DNA from: Snowella sp.
Lineage (GTDB): Bacteria; Cyanobacteriota; Cyanobacteriia; Cyanobacteriales; Microcystaceae
Assembly: GCA_003249095.1 (NCBI GenBank)
Contig: QBMS01000038.1
Location: forward strand, 1 to 32,776
Direction: 5' to 3'
DNA length: 32,776 nucleotides
The notes under the pieces are model-generated. The model ran no database searches. It was given only the letters and a program-made list of their open reading frames with translations, and was not told the origin of the DNA. The position numbers and the translations under genes were made by a program. Positions 25,394 to 32,399 of this stretch are shown one piece after another (positions within the stretch are counted from its first letter, which is position 1; each line of letters opens with the position of its first letter).

Positions 25394-25516
25394 CCTCACA
25401 TCACTCCAGCCTCCATAGTCTCCAGTCGGACTCAGACTTGCTGCAAGAAACTCAGATCTTTCTCTGGCTGAAAGTTTTTTGAACTGTCTAAGAAGTGTTA
25501 TAACTGCTTTACTCAT
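25382..25516 (-). pseudogene. Antitoxin-like gene cut by the IS3 end (copy A)
   Basis: From ATG at 25514-25516 the frame reads MSKAVITLLRQFKKLSARER, then SEFLAASLSPTGDYGGWSDV and RWPQ before a stop at 25382-25384. The last residues are coded by the IS3 right end (border at 25393/25394). The pattern of an N-terminal helix, GDY.GWSD, recalls small cyanobacterial type II antitoxins, whose C-terminal half is missing here. The 5' 70 nt and the region before the ATG are duplicated at 26258-26368. Confidence 0.6.
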
Positions 25517-25572
25517 GGCTTCAACTCACAGCTCGTAGATTACCTGCTGACCACTAGAGTAACACGGTGATC
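25462..25572. repeat. 111-bp direct repeat, copy A
   Basis: Same length as 26258-26368 and about 13 mismatches by eye, no gaps. On the minus strand it contains the upstream region, ATG and first 18 or so codons of the small antitoxin-like gene. Confidence 0.85.
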
Positions 25573-25603
25573 TCCGCTTCATTTCTCCCTAATTTACTTA
25601 AAC

Positions 25604-25822
25604 TTATGCAGATGCTTTCAGGGGGACGAGAGGGAGTTGATTGATAATAAATTCACCGAGTTGTACTTTTTTGCTGGCATTATCAATGTCTAAACCGACT
25701 AGGTTACCTAATTCATCGTAATCGGCAACGACTCCTTCTGAAATTTCTTGGCTATCAACACTGGATTTGTCTGCAAGGTGGATATAAAGGGAGTCTGTTT
25801 CTGGGTAGTAGTTAATCTTCAT
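25604..25822 (-). CDS. DUF2283 family protein, likely antitoxin
   Basis: The 72-residue protein has the DUF2283 pattern: MKINYYPETDSLYIHLADK, then EISEGVVADYDELGNLVGLDID and a C-terminal amphipathic tail. Members usually form a pair with a small upstream toxin-like gene (often called DUF4258). Here the ATG (25820-25822) overlaps the TGA of that upstream gene by 4 nt (ATGA), which supports coupled translation. The upstream gene is split by a miniature element, so DUF2283 may be left without its partner and without efficient translation. Confidence 0.88.
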   Translation of the reverse strand: MKINYYPETDSLYIHLADKSSVDSQEISEGVVADYDELGNLVGLDIDNASKKVQLGEFIINQLPLVPLKASA

Positions 25823-26191
25823 GGTCTAAAGCTCCGGTCTGGAAAGGCGTTGTGGATAGTCAGCTTATCTTCTAGGGTAATGACTCTCAGGTATCGATTG
25901 CCAAATTCTTTTATCTGCGCCCAAAAGCGAAAACGATTATCTTCTTGAGGTTGGGTGCATCCCACTTTGGCAACCTGGTAAATATGATCTGATGTCAAGA
26001 CCCATAGAAGTCTTAAATTTCAAGCCTTTACCAAATGAGTATAATTACTCAATGTCCAAACTGGGATGCTCCCCTTGAGGTTCACAGCGAATAGGATTTT
26101 CGATAACGTAAATACACCATTCTTTTTTGAGGTAAGGGCGTTTTGTTAAAACATCATTTTCAAAATAGTTAGTAAATGTATATTTTGGCAT
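25819..26191 (-). pseudogene. DUF4258-like toxin gene split by a MITE
   Basis: From ATG at 26189-26191 the frame starts MPKYTFTNYFENDVL and continues to NPIRCEPQ, then runs into an inserted element and stops after 45 codons. Beyond the insert the frame resumes EDNRFRFWAQIKEFGNRYLR, then VITLEDKLTIHNAFPDRSF and RP, ending at the TGA overlapping DUF2283. Removing 121 bp plus one 9-bp target copy gives an uninterrupted 80-residue protein with CEPQEDNRF at the join. The family name is from memory; the pairing with DUF2283 is the main support for a toxin role. Confidence 0.85.
25953..26073. mobile_element. 121-bp MITE with 18-bp terminal inverted repeats and 9-bp target duplication
   Basis: Left end GGGTGCATCCCACTTTGG (25953-25970); the right end, read inward, is GGGAGCATCCCAGTTTGG (26056-26073). 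They match at 16 of 18 positions. Flanking copies of CTTGAGGTT (25944-25952 and 26074-26082) are perfect 9-bp direct repeats. The interior is AT-rich with no gene. It must be moved by a transposase coded elsewhere that recognises GGG(T/A)GCATCCCA ends. I do not assign an IS family. Confidence 0.92.
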
Positions 26192-26222
26192 AGAAATGGT
26201 TGTAGTCAGTAAAGGAGACTTA

Positions 26223-26312
26223 TTATCGTTGAATTAAACCAAGGAACTTAGATATTTCTCTGGCTGAAAGTTGTTTGAACTGTCTAAGAAGTGTTACAAC
26301 TGCTTCACTCAT
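26223..26312 (-). pseudogene. Antitoxin-like 5' fragment (copy B)
   Basis: From ATG at 26310-26312 it reads MSEAVVTLLRQFKQLSAREI and then SKFLGLIQR before stopping at 26223-26225. The first 18 residues match copy A, then the two part ways. It ends 31 nt before the start of the MITE-split toxin gene on the same strand. It is too short to be a working antitoxin, so I treat it as a relic, though a short expressed leader peptide cannot be excluded. Confidence 0.5.
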
Positions 26313-26368
26313 GGCTTCAACTGATAGCTTGTAGATTATCTTCTGCCCACTAGGGGAACACAGCGATC
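26258..26368. repeat. 111-bp direct repeat, copy B
   Basis: Matches 25462-25572 as described there. The two copies flank the DUF4258-like/DUF2283 pair and are 796 bp apart. Confidence 0.85.
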
Positions 26369-26490
26369 GCTCTTTCAACAACAAAAATGATCGCGGTTTT
26401 AAAGTTTAATTAAAAGGAAGACGGCGATCGCACAGGATAAAAATGTTTCTAAGGCGATCGCACTAAATACTACCTTCTAGCTCTTCTACA

Positions 26491-26832
26491 TCATTTAACG
26501 TCAGAGGTGCTTGGGAACTGTGGCAAACATACAACACATCTAGTTCCGAACAAGTTTGTGTCTTCTTGTATTTCTAAAAGCTTCTTGCTCAAAGGCTTTA
26601 CGAAAAAACATACATCAAGCATCGTCTTTTGTACCTTGAAAGGTCTGGTTGTGCTTCTACACAACCGATAGATAAAGTCAGACCAATCTTGTGTTGCCTG
26701 TTCTTTCATTTCCTGTTGTTTAGGAGAATATCGTTTTTTTAGGATATTTACAAGTTCAAGAATAGTCTGCTGTGCATCCAGGGGAAGAGATGCAATATCT
26801 TGTTGAATTGTCTCCAGGTTTACCATTGTCAT
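26491..26832 (-). pseudogene. Frameshifted antitoxin-like gene
   Basis: The start MTMVNLETIQQDIASLPLDA continues QQTILELVNILKKRYSP and QDWSDFI, a pattern of small cyanobacterial antitoxins (helical, DUF2281-like). After that the frame turns to a cysteine-rich nonsense tail. On the minus strand a tandem TATC duplication (GATAGATA at 26667-26674) explains this: with one copy removed the protein reads DWSDFIGCVEAQPDLSRYK and ends at 26598. The region downstream (26463-26590) keeps other short open pieces but no recognisable toxin. Confidence 0.65.
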
Positions 26833-26924
26833 TATCTCTTTTTTGTCATTCTATCTTAGAGCAACTGTCGGCTAGTTTAGGTTAGCGTAACACAGACTGC
26901 CTGCTCTCCGCGATCGCTATAATT

Positions 26925-26969
26925 TTGCTGACCTAAAATACCGTGATACAATGTAATCTATTGTATTAC
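26925..26969 (+). promoter_or_regulatory. Promoter and candidate operator of the parDE-type module
   Basis: A -35 TTGCTG (26925-26930), 16-nt spacer and -10 TACAAT (26947-26952) precede the antitoxin ATG at 26983. The -10 is one arm of the inverted repeat TACAAT-N7-ATTGTA (26947-26965), and GTAAT/ATTAC (26953-26969) adds a second overlapping pair. RHH antitoxins bind such sites, so self-repression is expected; this is inference. Confidence 0.55.
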
Positions 26970-26982
26970 TCAACCTAAAACT

Positions 26983-27225
26983 ATGAGTAAAGAAATTATC
27001 ACTCTTCGTATTGATAGCGAAAAACGAATTGCCCTCGATCGCCTAGCCCAAGGTTTTGACCGCGATCGCTCCTATATCCTTAACCAAGCCATTGACTATT
27101 TCTTGCAAATTAATCAATGGCAAATTGCCGAAATAGAACAAGCTTTACTCGAAGCCGAAGCCGAAGATTTTGTTAGTCAAGATGACGTAAACGACCTATT
27201 TAAACGCTTGACGAATGAAAATTAA
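26983..27225 (+). CDS. Ribbon-helix-helix antitoxin (CopG/ParD type)
   Basis: An 80-residue protein. The N-terminal RHH DNA-binding domain is IITLRIDSEKRIALDRLAQG, then RSYILNQAIDYFLQ. The acidic C-terminus (IEQALLEAEAEDFVSQDDVN) is expected to wrap the toxin. The last 11 nt overlap the toxin gene, the usual arrangement for TA pairs. It and its partner are intact, in contrast with several neighbours. Confidence 0.92.
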   Translation: MSKEIITLRIDSEKRIALDRLAQGFDRDRSYILNQAIDYFLQINQWQIAEIEQALLEAEAEDFVSQDDVNDLFKRLTNEN

Positions 27226-27493
27226 ATGGTTAAAACGGGCATTTCAAAACCTAGAAAATATTGCCAACTATCTCCAGCAAAATAATCCAGAAATTGCCAT
27301 TCAAATTGTCCTGAAAATCCAAACAGGCATTGAAAAATTGGCGGATTTTCCCTTGATGGGACGGAAGGGAAGAGTCGCAAGCACCAGAGAATTAGTGATC
27401 ATTAATACACCCTACGTTCTCATCTATCGAATCAAAAATAATGATATAGAAATTCTCCGTATTCTCCACTCAGCCCAAAAAGTCCCACCTTAA
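27215..27493 (+). CDS. ParE/RelE-family toxin
   Basis: A 92-residue protein of the RelE/ParE superfamily. Features are IKWLKRAFQNLENIANYLQQ, the FPLMGRKGRV..TRELVI strand region, and the C-terminal YVLIYRIKNNDIEILRILHS followed by AQKVPP. The TRELV and PYVLIYR pattern is closer to ParE-type (gyrase-targeting) than to ribosome-dependent RelE, but the target is not settled by sequence. It overlaps its antitoxin by 11 nt. Confidence 0.92.
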   Translation: MKIKWLKRAFQNLENIANYLQQNNPEIAIQIVLKIQTGIEKLADFPLMGRKGRVASTRELVIINTPYVLIYRIKNNDIEILRILHSAQKVPP

Positions 27494-27685
27494 ATGCTAT
27501 CAAGCTATCCAACGCGATCGCCCTTTACCCTTTTAACTTCAAAGCGCGATCGCCTCTTTCTCTAAAATTAGTGCCTTAGAATACATTTTTCGAGAGTAAA
27601 TTTTTTTTAAGAAACCCCCATTGCTTTCGATTGGGTATATAATCTATCCTAGTCACTCAAAATTAGTTTTGCCGAGAGGTGAATC

Positions 27686-27960
27686 ATGCGATCGCAATCT
27701 GAGAAAATAACCCGTCAACGAGGTGTCAGATTAACCCCAATAGGATTCTGAATATTGAATCAACGCAAGGCTTACGACGATATACCCTAGAACATCTCAG
27801 TGAACACACAGGATTAACACCTAACACCCTCAGCAAAATTTTTAGCAGTTCCAGTCCAGTTGATAGGCTAACTTTACTGTATTGTTTCTCTGCTTTTAAT
27901 TTGCGCTTAAATCAAGAAGATTATTTTTATTTCCAATCTCAAAAAGAGCCAAGCCTTTAA
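27686..27960 (+). pseudogene. Broken cyanobacterial regulatory/HTH-like N-terminal domain
   Basis: An ATG with a good ribosome binding site (AGAGGTG) starts MRSQSEKITRQRGVRLTPIG and stops after 21 codons. In the neighbouring frame the text continues RYTLEHLSEHTGLTPNTLSK, then [23 protein letters not shown] to 27960. This is the N-terminal module I know from large cyanobacterial WD40, NB-ARC or FGE proteins (QRGV.LTP.G... RYTLE.LS..TGL.P.T..K). A short deletion or frameshift lies at about 27742-27760 and the effector part is absent. Confidence 0.65.
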
Positions 27961-28007
27961 GACAGGTTTATAATAGAAGGCTGGACTTTATTTCTCTTAG
28001 ACGACCT

Positions 28008-29351
28008 ATGACCACTTCCCACCGCCGTTATCACATCACCACCTTTGGCTGTCAGATGAATAAAGCTGACTCGGAGCGCATGGCGGGTATTCTCGACAAC
28101 ATGGGAATGGCATGGTCAGACGATCCTAATGAGGCGGATTTAATTCTCTACAACACCTGCACCATTCGGGATAATGCCGAGCAAAAAGTTTATTCTTATT
28201 TAGGCAGACAGGCTAAACGCAAACAACAAGAACCTAATTTGACCTTAATTGTCGCGGGGTGTGTAGCTCAACAGGAAGGGGAACAATTATTGCGCCGCGT
28301 GCCTGAATTGGATTTAGTGATGGGGCCGCAGCACGCTAATCGACTGGAAGATTTATTAGAACAGGTATTTGCAGGAAATCAGGTGGTGGCGACGGAAGCG
28401 GTTCATATTATGGAAGATATTACCAGTCCTCGTCGAGATAGTCGTGTTACCGCCTGGGTGAATGTGATCTATGGTTGCAATGAACGTTGTACCTATTGTG
28501 TGGTTCCGAATGTGCGCGGGGAAGAGCAATCGCGGACTCCAGGGGCGATTAAGGCAGAAATGGAACAATTAGGACAACAGGGTTATAAGGAAATTACGCT
28601 CCTGGGTCAGAATATTGATGCCTACGGTCGGGATTTGGGTGGATCAACGGAAACGGGACGACATTTGCATACTTTGACGGATTTACTTTACTATGTCCAT
28701 GATGTGGAGGGCATCGATCGCCTACGGTTTGCGACGAGTCATCCCCGTTATTTTACTGAAAGATTGATCAAAGCTTGTCAGGAATTACCCAAGGTTTGTG
28801 AGCATTTTCATATTCCTTTTCAGTCAGGAGATAATGAAATTTTGAAAGCCATGAAACGGGGTTATACGATTGAGAAATATCGACAAATTATTGATAAAAT
28901 TCGTAACTATATGCCCGATGCGTCCATTAGTGGAGATGTGATTGTCGGTTTTCCTGGGGAAACGGAAGCACAATTTGAAAAGACCTTGCAATTAGTCGAA
29001 GAAATTGGTTTTGATTTACTCAATACGGCGGCCTATTCTCCCCGCCCTGGAACTCCTGCCGCCCTTTGGGAAGATCAACTGAGTGAGGAAGCCAAAAGCG
29101 ATCGCCTGCAACGATTAAATCATGTCGTTTCAACTACGGCAATGAAGCGATCAGAGCGTTATTTAGGACGAATTGAAGAAATTTTAGTAGAAGAACAAAA
29201 TACAAAAGATCCTACGCAAGTCATGGGACGTACAAGGGGTAATCGTTTAACGTTTTTTCCTGGGAATATCGAGCAATTAAAAGGTCAATTAGTGAAGGTT
29301 AAAATTACAGAAATTCGGGCATTTAGTCTCACAGCGGAAACGGTTGATTAA
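28008..29351 (+). CDS. miaB: tRNA-2-methylthio-N6-dimethylallyladenosine synthase
   Basis: A radical SAM methylthiotransferase acting on A37 of tRNAs reading UNN codons. The N-terminal UPF0004 domain holds Cys15 ([12 protein letters not shown]), Cys51 (YNTCTIR) and Cys85 (VAGCVAQ), ligands of the auxiliary cluster. The radical SAM motif is Cys157-x3-Cys161-x2-Cys164 in [17 protein letters not shown] domain closes the protein (about residues 380-447). The length of 447 residues is normal. It lies at the right border of the accessory island. Confidence 0.96.
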   Translation: MTTSHRRYHITTFGCQMNKADSERMAGILDNMGMAWSDDPNEADLILYNTCTIRDNAEQKVYSYLGRQAKRKQQEPNLTLIVAGCVAQQEGEQLLRRVPELDLVMGPQHANRLEDLLEQVFAGNQVVATEAVHIMEDITSPRRDSRVTAWVNVIYGCNERCTYCVVPNVRGEEQSRTPGAIKAEMEQLGQQGYKEITLLGQNIDAYGRDLGGSTETGRHLHTLTDLLYYVHDVEGIDRLRFATSHPRYFTERLIKACQELPKVCEHFHIPFQSGDNEILKAMKRGYTIEKYRQIIDKIRNYMPDASISGDVIVGFPGETEAQFEKTLQLVEEIGFDLLNTAAYSPRPGTPAALWEDQLSEEAKSDRLQRLNHVVSTTAMKRSERYLGRIEEILVEEQNTKDPTQVMGRTRGNRLTFFPGNIEQLKGQLVKVKITEIRAFSLTAETVD

Positions 29352-29404
29352 TGTCATCGTTGCTAATGAAACCGCGTTCTTTGATCTTCTGTCCGTTGAG
29401 AATT

Positions 29405-30514
29405 TCAAGTCAGGAGAGAAAGAAGTTTCTCCTTAATCACCAAAGCCGTTGCAGGAGCTAACAAAACCCCATTCCGATAATGACCCGTTGCTAATAAAAC
29501 ATTGTCATAACCCTCTAGTTCCCGAATAACAGGAGCCAGTTCTGCTTCAGGGCGGGGGCGTTTACCAGACCAGGAGCGGAGAATTTGAGCTTGATTGAGG
29601 GCAGGAAAAACCGCGATCGCTTGTTGAAGAACCCTTTCAAGTAAACTGGCACTAGCATAAATTTCACCCTCCTGAGAAGGAAATTCAATCGTAGCTCCGA
29701 CCCAGTATTCCCCTGAACCCAAGGGAATAATGTGAATATCATGACTAGTAATGATGGGTTGAAACTCAATATTTTTTAAAGGTTGAAGCAGTTTAAGATG
29801 TAATGCCTGACCCAAGACGGGCCGAATATCGAGCGGTTGCCCCAGGGATTGGGTGAGTCCCCTAGACCCAATTCCTGCACTAATCACTACTTGATCCACT
29901 GAAATAGTTCCCTGGGAAGTCTGAATCTGATGTAAATGAATGTTGTCTTTTTCCCTATGTTTAAAAACTTGAGACGTTAATAGCTCTACACTTACCCCAA
30001 ATTGACATTCGACTCCATTTAAACGGGCAACCTGGATCAGAGATTCCGTTAAAATACGGGGATGAACTTGTCGATCCTGGGGAGAATAAATAGCAGAAAT
30101 GATCTTTTCTAGGGCAAGATCAGGACATTTTTCCCTTACTTGTTCTAAGTTCCATCTTTCTAATTGATAACCTTGGTCTTGGCGATCCCTTTGTAATTTA
30201 TTCCACTTTTTGAGTTCTTCTTTTGTTTCTGTCGATTGTAATAATAAAATCCCTTGACGATTATAGGGAATGCTCTGACCCGTGCGAGATTCTAGCTCAG
30301 GAATGAGGGTTTCGTAGCGTTCTAAACTGGCTTTGCGTAGTGTCCAGCCCTTTCTATTGATGACTCCTGCCAATACCCCTAACGCTCCCCCTGTTGAACC
30401 CGCACTCGGTCCTTGTTCATCCAATAAAATAATGTCTAGCCCTGGGATTAAGCTAAGTTCGTAGGCGATCGCGGCTCCCACAACCCCCGCTCCAATAATG
30501 GCAATCCTAGTCAT
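29405..30514 (-). CDS. thiO: FAD-dependent glycine oxidase-like protein ThiO
   Basis: A 369-residue flavoprotein of the DAO family, predicted to oxidise glycine to the imine for the thiazole of thiamine. The FAD motif is GAGVVGAAIAYELS (residues 7-20), then GPSAGSTGGALGVLAG. The C-terminal SGKRPRPEAELAPVI and LLATGHYRNGVLLAPATA are typical of ThiO. In several cyanobacteria ThiO is fused to ThiG; here it ends before any ThiG domain and no thi genes are adjacent. It converges on miaB with 53 nt between. Confidence 0.88.
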   Translation of the reverse strand: MTRIAIIGAGVVGAAIAYELSLIPGLDIILLDEQGPSAGSTGGALGVLAGVINRKGWTLRKASLERYETLIPELESRTGQSIPYNRQGILLLQSTETKEELKKWNKLQRDRQDQGYQLERWNLEQVREKCPDLALEKIISAIYSPQDRQVHPRILTESLIQVARLNGVECQFGVSVELLTSQVFKHREKDNIHLHQIQTSQGTISVDQVVISAGIGSRGLTQSLGQPLDIRPVLGQALHLKLLQPLKNIEFQPIITSHDIHIIPLGSGEYWVGATIEFPSQEGEIYASASLLERVLQQAIAVFPALNQAQILRSWSGKRPRPEAELAPVIRELEGYDNVLLATGHYRNGVLLAPATALVIKEKLLSLLT

Positions 30515-30570
30515 AACCTTACTTTTTCTTATTTTTTTCTGATTTACTGAGTGTTGTCGTTGATAGCCAT

Positions 30571-30608
30571 AAAAAAAGCCGCTCCTAATCTCAACAGAGA
30601 AAGAACGG
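30571..30608 (-). terminator. Terminator of the RRM gene
   Basis: Read on the minus strand: CCGTTCTT / AGGAGCGG (two G-T pairs) followed by CTTTTTTT. It is about 155 nt past the stop codon of the RRM gene, so the message would have a long 3' region. Confidence 0.65.
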
Positions 30609-30645
30609 AAAAATTATTTGAATAAACTAATAGAAAAATGGGGCT

Positions 30646-30691
30646 GTCGTCTTGTTAGGGTTACTAACTGAAATTAGTGCAACAAGGCGAC
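30646..30691 (-). ncRNA. Long hairpin in the 3' region of the RRM gene
   Basis: Arms GTCGTCTTGTT (30646-30656) and AACAAGGCGAC (30681-30691) pair at 10 of 11 positions, with an inner ACTAA/TTAGT stem. It lies between the RRM stop codon and its terminator, so it is part of the mRNA and possibly of a processed 3'-end RNA. Expression as an RNA is inference. Confidence 0.4.
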
Positions 30692-30704
30692 TCAACGAAA
30701 AGAA

Positions 30705-30749
30705 TTAGGGGAGTAGTGATTGTTATCAACTAAGATTAACAACCCCTAA
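30705..30749 (-). ncRNA. Second hairpin in the 3' region of the RRM gene
   Basis: Arms TTAGGGG (30705-30711) and CCCCTAA (30743-30749) enclose a GTTATC / GATTAAC inner stem. It begins 13 nt after the stop codon and is followed by the 46-nt hairpin and the terminator. Confidence 0.4.
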
Positions 30750-30761
30750 ACATTAACTATC

Positions 30762-31076
30762 TTAGTAACGGTTACGTCCGCCACCGCCGCCGCCGCGACC
30801 ACCGCCGTAGCCACCGCCACCAGAAGGACGCTGTTCACGTTCTTTGGCTTTGTTAACTTTCATTTCGCGACCCATCCATTCAGCACCATCGAGGGTTTCG
30901 ATAGCCTTGTCTTCTTCAGCCGCAGTTTCCATTTCAACAAATGCAAAACCGCGTTTTTTGCCTGTTTCCCGGTCGGTGGGAAAATAGACTCGTTTTACTT
31001 TTCCGTATTCAGCGAATACCTCTGTGAGGTCGGGTTCACCTACTTCATAGGAAAGATTTCCAACAAAAATTGACAT
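30762..31076 (-). CDS. RRM-type RNA-binding protein with glycine-rich tail
   Basis: A 104-residue single-RRM protein of the cyanobacterial Rbp family, several of which are cold-induced or involved in mRNA localisation. RNP2 is SIFVGNLSYEV and RNP1 is KKRGFAFVEME. The tail is Gly/Arg-rich (GGGGYGGGRGGGGGG), a feature of the group with glycine tails. A strong AAGGAGA ribosome binding site and a TTGACA promoter precede it, and the 3' region is long and structured. I cannot tell which numbered Rbp it is. Confidence 0.93.
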   Translation of the reverse strand: MSIFVGNLSYEVGEPDLTEVFAEYGKVKRVYFPTDRETGKKRGFAFVEMETAAEEDKAIETLDGAEWMGREMKVNKAKEREQRPSGGGGYGGGRGGGGGGRNRY

Positions 31077-31108
31077 GGGTTTTTCTCCTTAATCGTCAGC
31101 TTGGAGAG

Positions 31109-31136
31109 AGTTTAGATGTCGGGAGAAGCCTGTCAA
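31109..31136 (-). promoter_or_regulatory. Promoter of the RRM gene
   Basis: On the minus strand, -35 TTGACA (31131-31136), 16-nt spacer, -10 TAAACT (31109-31114), about 33 nt before the ATG. Confidence 0.55.
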
Positions 31137-31614
31137 TACAATAAACGTATCTGAACACAAATCTTGTCACCGTTCTTTTATTTCTCAGCCTTCATGCTAA
31201 CACATGGATTTGACTTGGGACAATATTCATAGGGGAATCTTGCCCTAGATATTTACATTTCTTCATTCAATGCCTGGGCTGGAGTCAGTGAGCCCTGAGT
31301 CGCGATCGCATAATCATAGGCGCGATGTTAAGCCAGTTTTGTCTCTATTCCCGATTCAATCAATATTGTGCGATCGCCTTAATCAACCTTATGCAACAAA
31401 ATGGCAAACAAACAGGGTTGCTATAGAGTTCACCCAGGCGATCTCCTCTAATTGAATGATTTGTTATATCCTGATGGCTCTCTCGTTTTAACTTTGCGAT
31501 CGCGTAGCGGCACTGCATGATCGCATAATCCAGCAGGAATTATCAAAAATCTGTTAAAATAGGTAAAAAATATTGTCTACTCATAATTGTAGCTGATCAA
31601 TCTTAGATAAGCCG
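31137..31614. other. Gene-free spacer between the RRM gene and the mazEF-like pair
   Basis: I see no supported gene. A frame at 31270-31455 has no recognisable domain and no ribosome binding site. Several HIP1 sites are present (31301, 31370, 31497). A short open piece at about 31454-31520 (LNDLLYPDGSLVLTLR) may be a relic of another small gene, but I cannot name it. Confidence 0.4.
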
Positions 31615-31851
31615 ATGAAAACTCGACAATTAACCCTAGAAATTTCTGAATCATTATTTCATAAGCTAGAGAAACTGTCTGAATTAACCGAAGAGCCAAT
31701 CAACGAATTAGTGATTCAAATGATTACTAATAATATCTTAAATTCAACTCAAAAAGCGAAAGACTTAAATGATCTTCTCAGCATAAATTTTCCCGAATCT
31801 CTCCCTGAAATTATAGAAATAGAGGAACTTGTTGGAGCCGAGATTTTCTGA
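31615..31851 (+). CDS. Antitoxin-like partner of MazF
   Basis: A 78-residue protein beginning KTRQLTLEISESLFHKLEKL, a strand-helix start like RHH antitoxins, then a helix (EEPINELVIQMITNNIL) and an acidic tail (LPEIIEIEELVGAEIF) of the type that binds MazF. It does not look like the AbrB-fold MazE of E. coli, so the pairing is an RHH-like antitoxin with MazF. Its TGA is 4 nt before the preferred ATG of the toxin gene. No clear promoter is seen. Confidence 0.8.
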   Translation: MKTRQLTLEISESLFHKLEKLSELTEEPINELVIQMITNNILNSTQKAKDLNDLLSINFPESLPEIIEIEELVGAEIF

Positions 31852-31855
31852 GAAG

Positions 31856-32200
31856 ATGCTTAAAGCCTACATTCCTAAAAAAGGAGATATTATCTGGATT
31901 AATTTTAATCCTCAGTCTGGACGTGAACAAATGGGGAGAAGGCCCGCCTTAGTGATTTCTCCTAATATCTATAATCACAAAGTCGGACTAATTGTTGTCT
32001 GTCCCATCACCACAAAAGTTAAAAATTACCCCTTTGAAGTCAAGATTCCTGACGGTTTAACAGTTTCAGGTGTTGTTTTAGCCGATCAAGTAAAATCTCT
32101 GGATTACCGAACGAGAGAAGCTGAGTTTGTTTGTAAAATTCCTAGTGAGACACTGGCAGAAGTAATTATTATGATTAATAAATTATTTACTCAAATTTAG
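31856..32200 (+). CDS. mazF: MazF/PemK-family mRNA interferase
   Basis: The core begins KKGDIIWINFNPQSGREQMG and RRPALVISP, the diagnostic MazF opening, followed by VVCPITTKVKNYPFEVKIPD, VLADQVKSLDYRTRE and a C-terminal helix. The frame is also open from a TTG at 31829, overlapping the antitoxin; the ATG at 31856 gives a normal 114-residue MazF and is preferred. It is intact and expected to cleave single-stranded RNA at a short motif that cannot be predicted here. Confidence 0.9.
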   Translation: MLKAYIPKKGDIIWINFNPQSGREQMGRRPALVISPNIYNHKVGLIVVCPITTKVKNYPFEVKIPDGLTVSGVVLADQVKSLDYRTREAEFVCKIPSETLAEVIIMINKLFTQI

Positions 32201-32399
32201 GCGATCGCATTTCTATTTGGCTCTAGTAGCAAGTAAACACAGACCGCACTCTTATTTTAGCCTTGCGATCGCATCTACTGTTACAGCTTAAAGTGTAATT
32301 TGGCTTCTGTTTAGTACTAACAGATAAAAGTGATTCTGGGTTTCCTATTATCAACCCAGCCTACGAAGCGGCGATCATACTGCTAATAAGAGGTAGTAT

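Noticed and set aside
31270-31455. 61-codon frame between the RRM gene and mazEF
   Set aside because: No ribosome binding site, no domain, and it crosses several HIP1 sites; likely chance.
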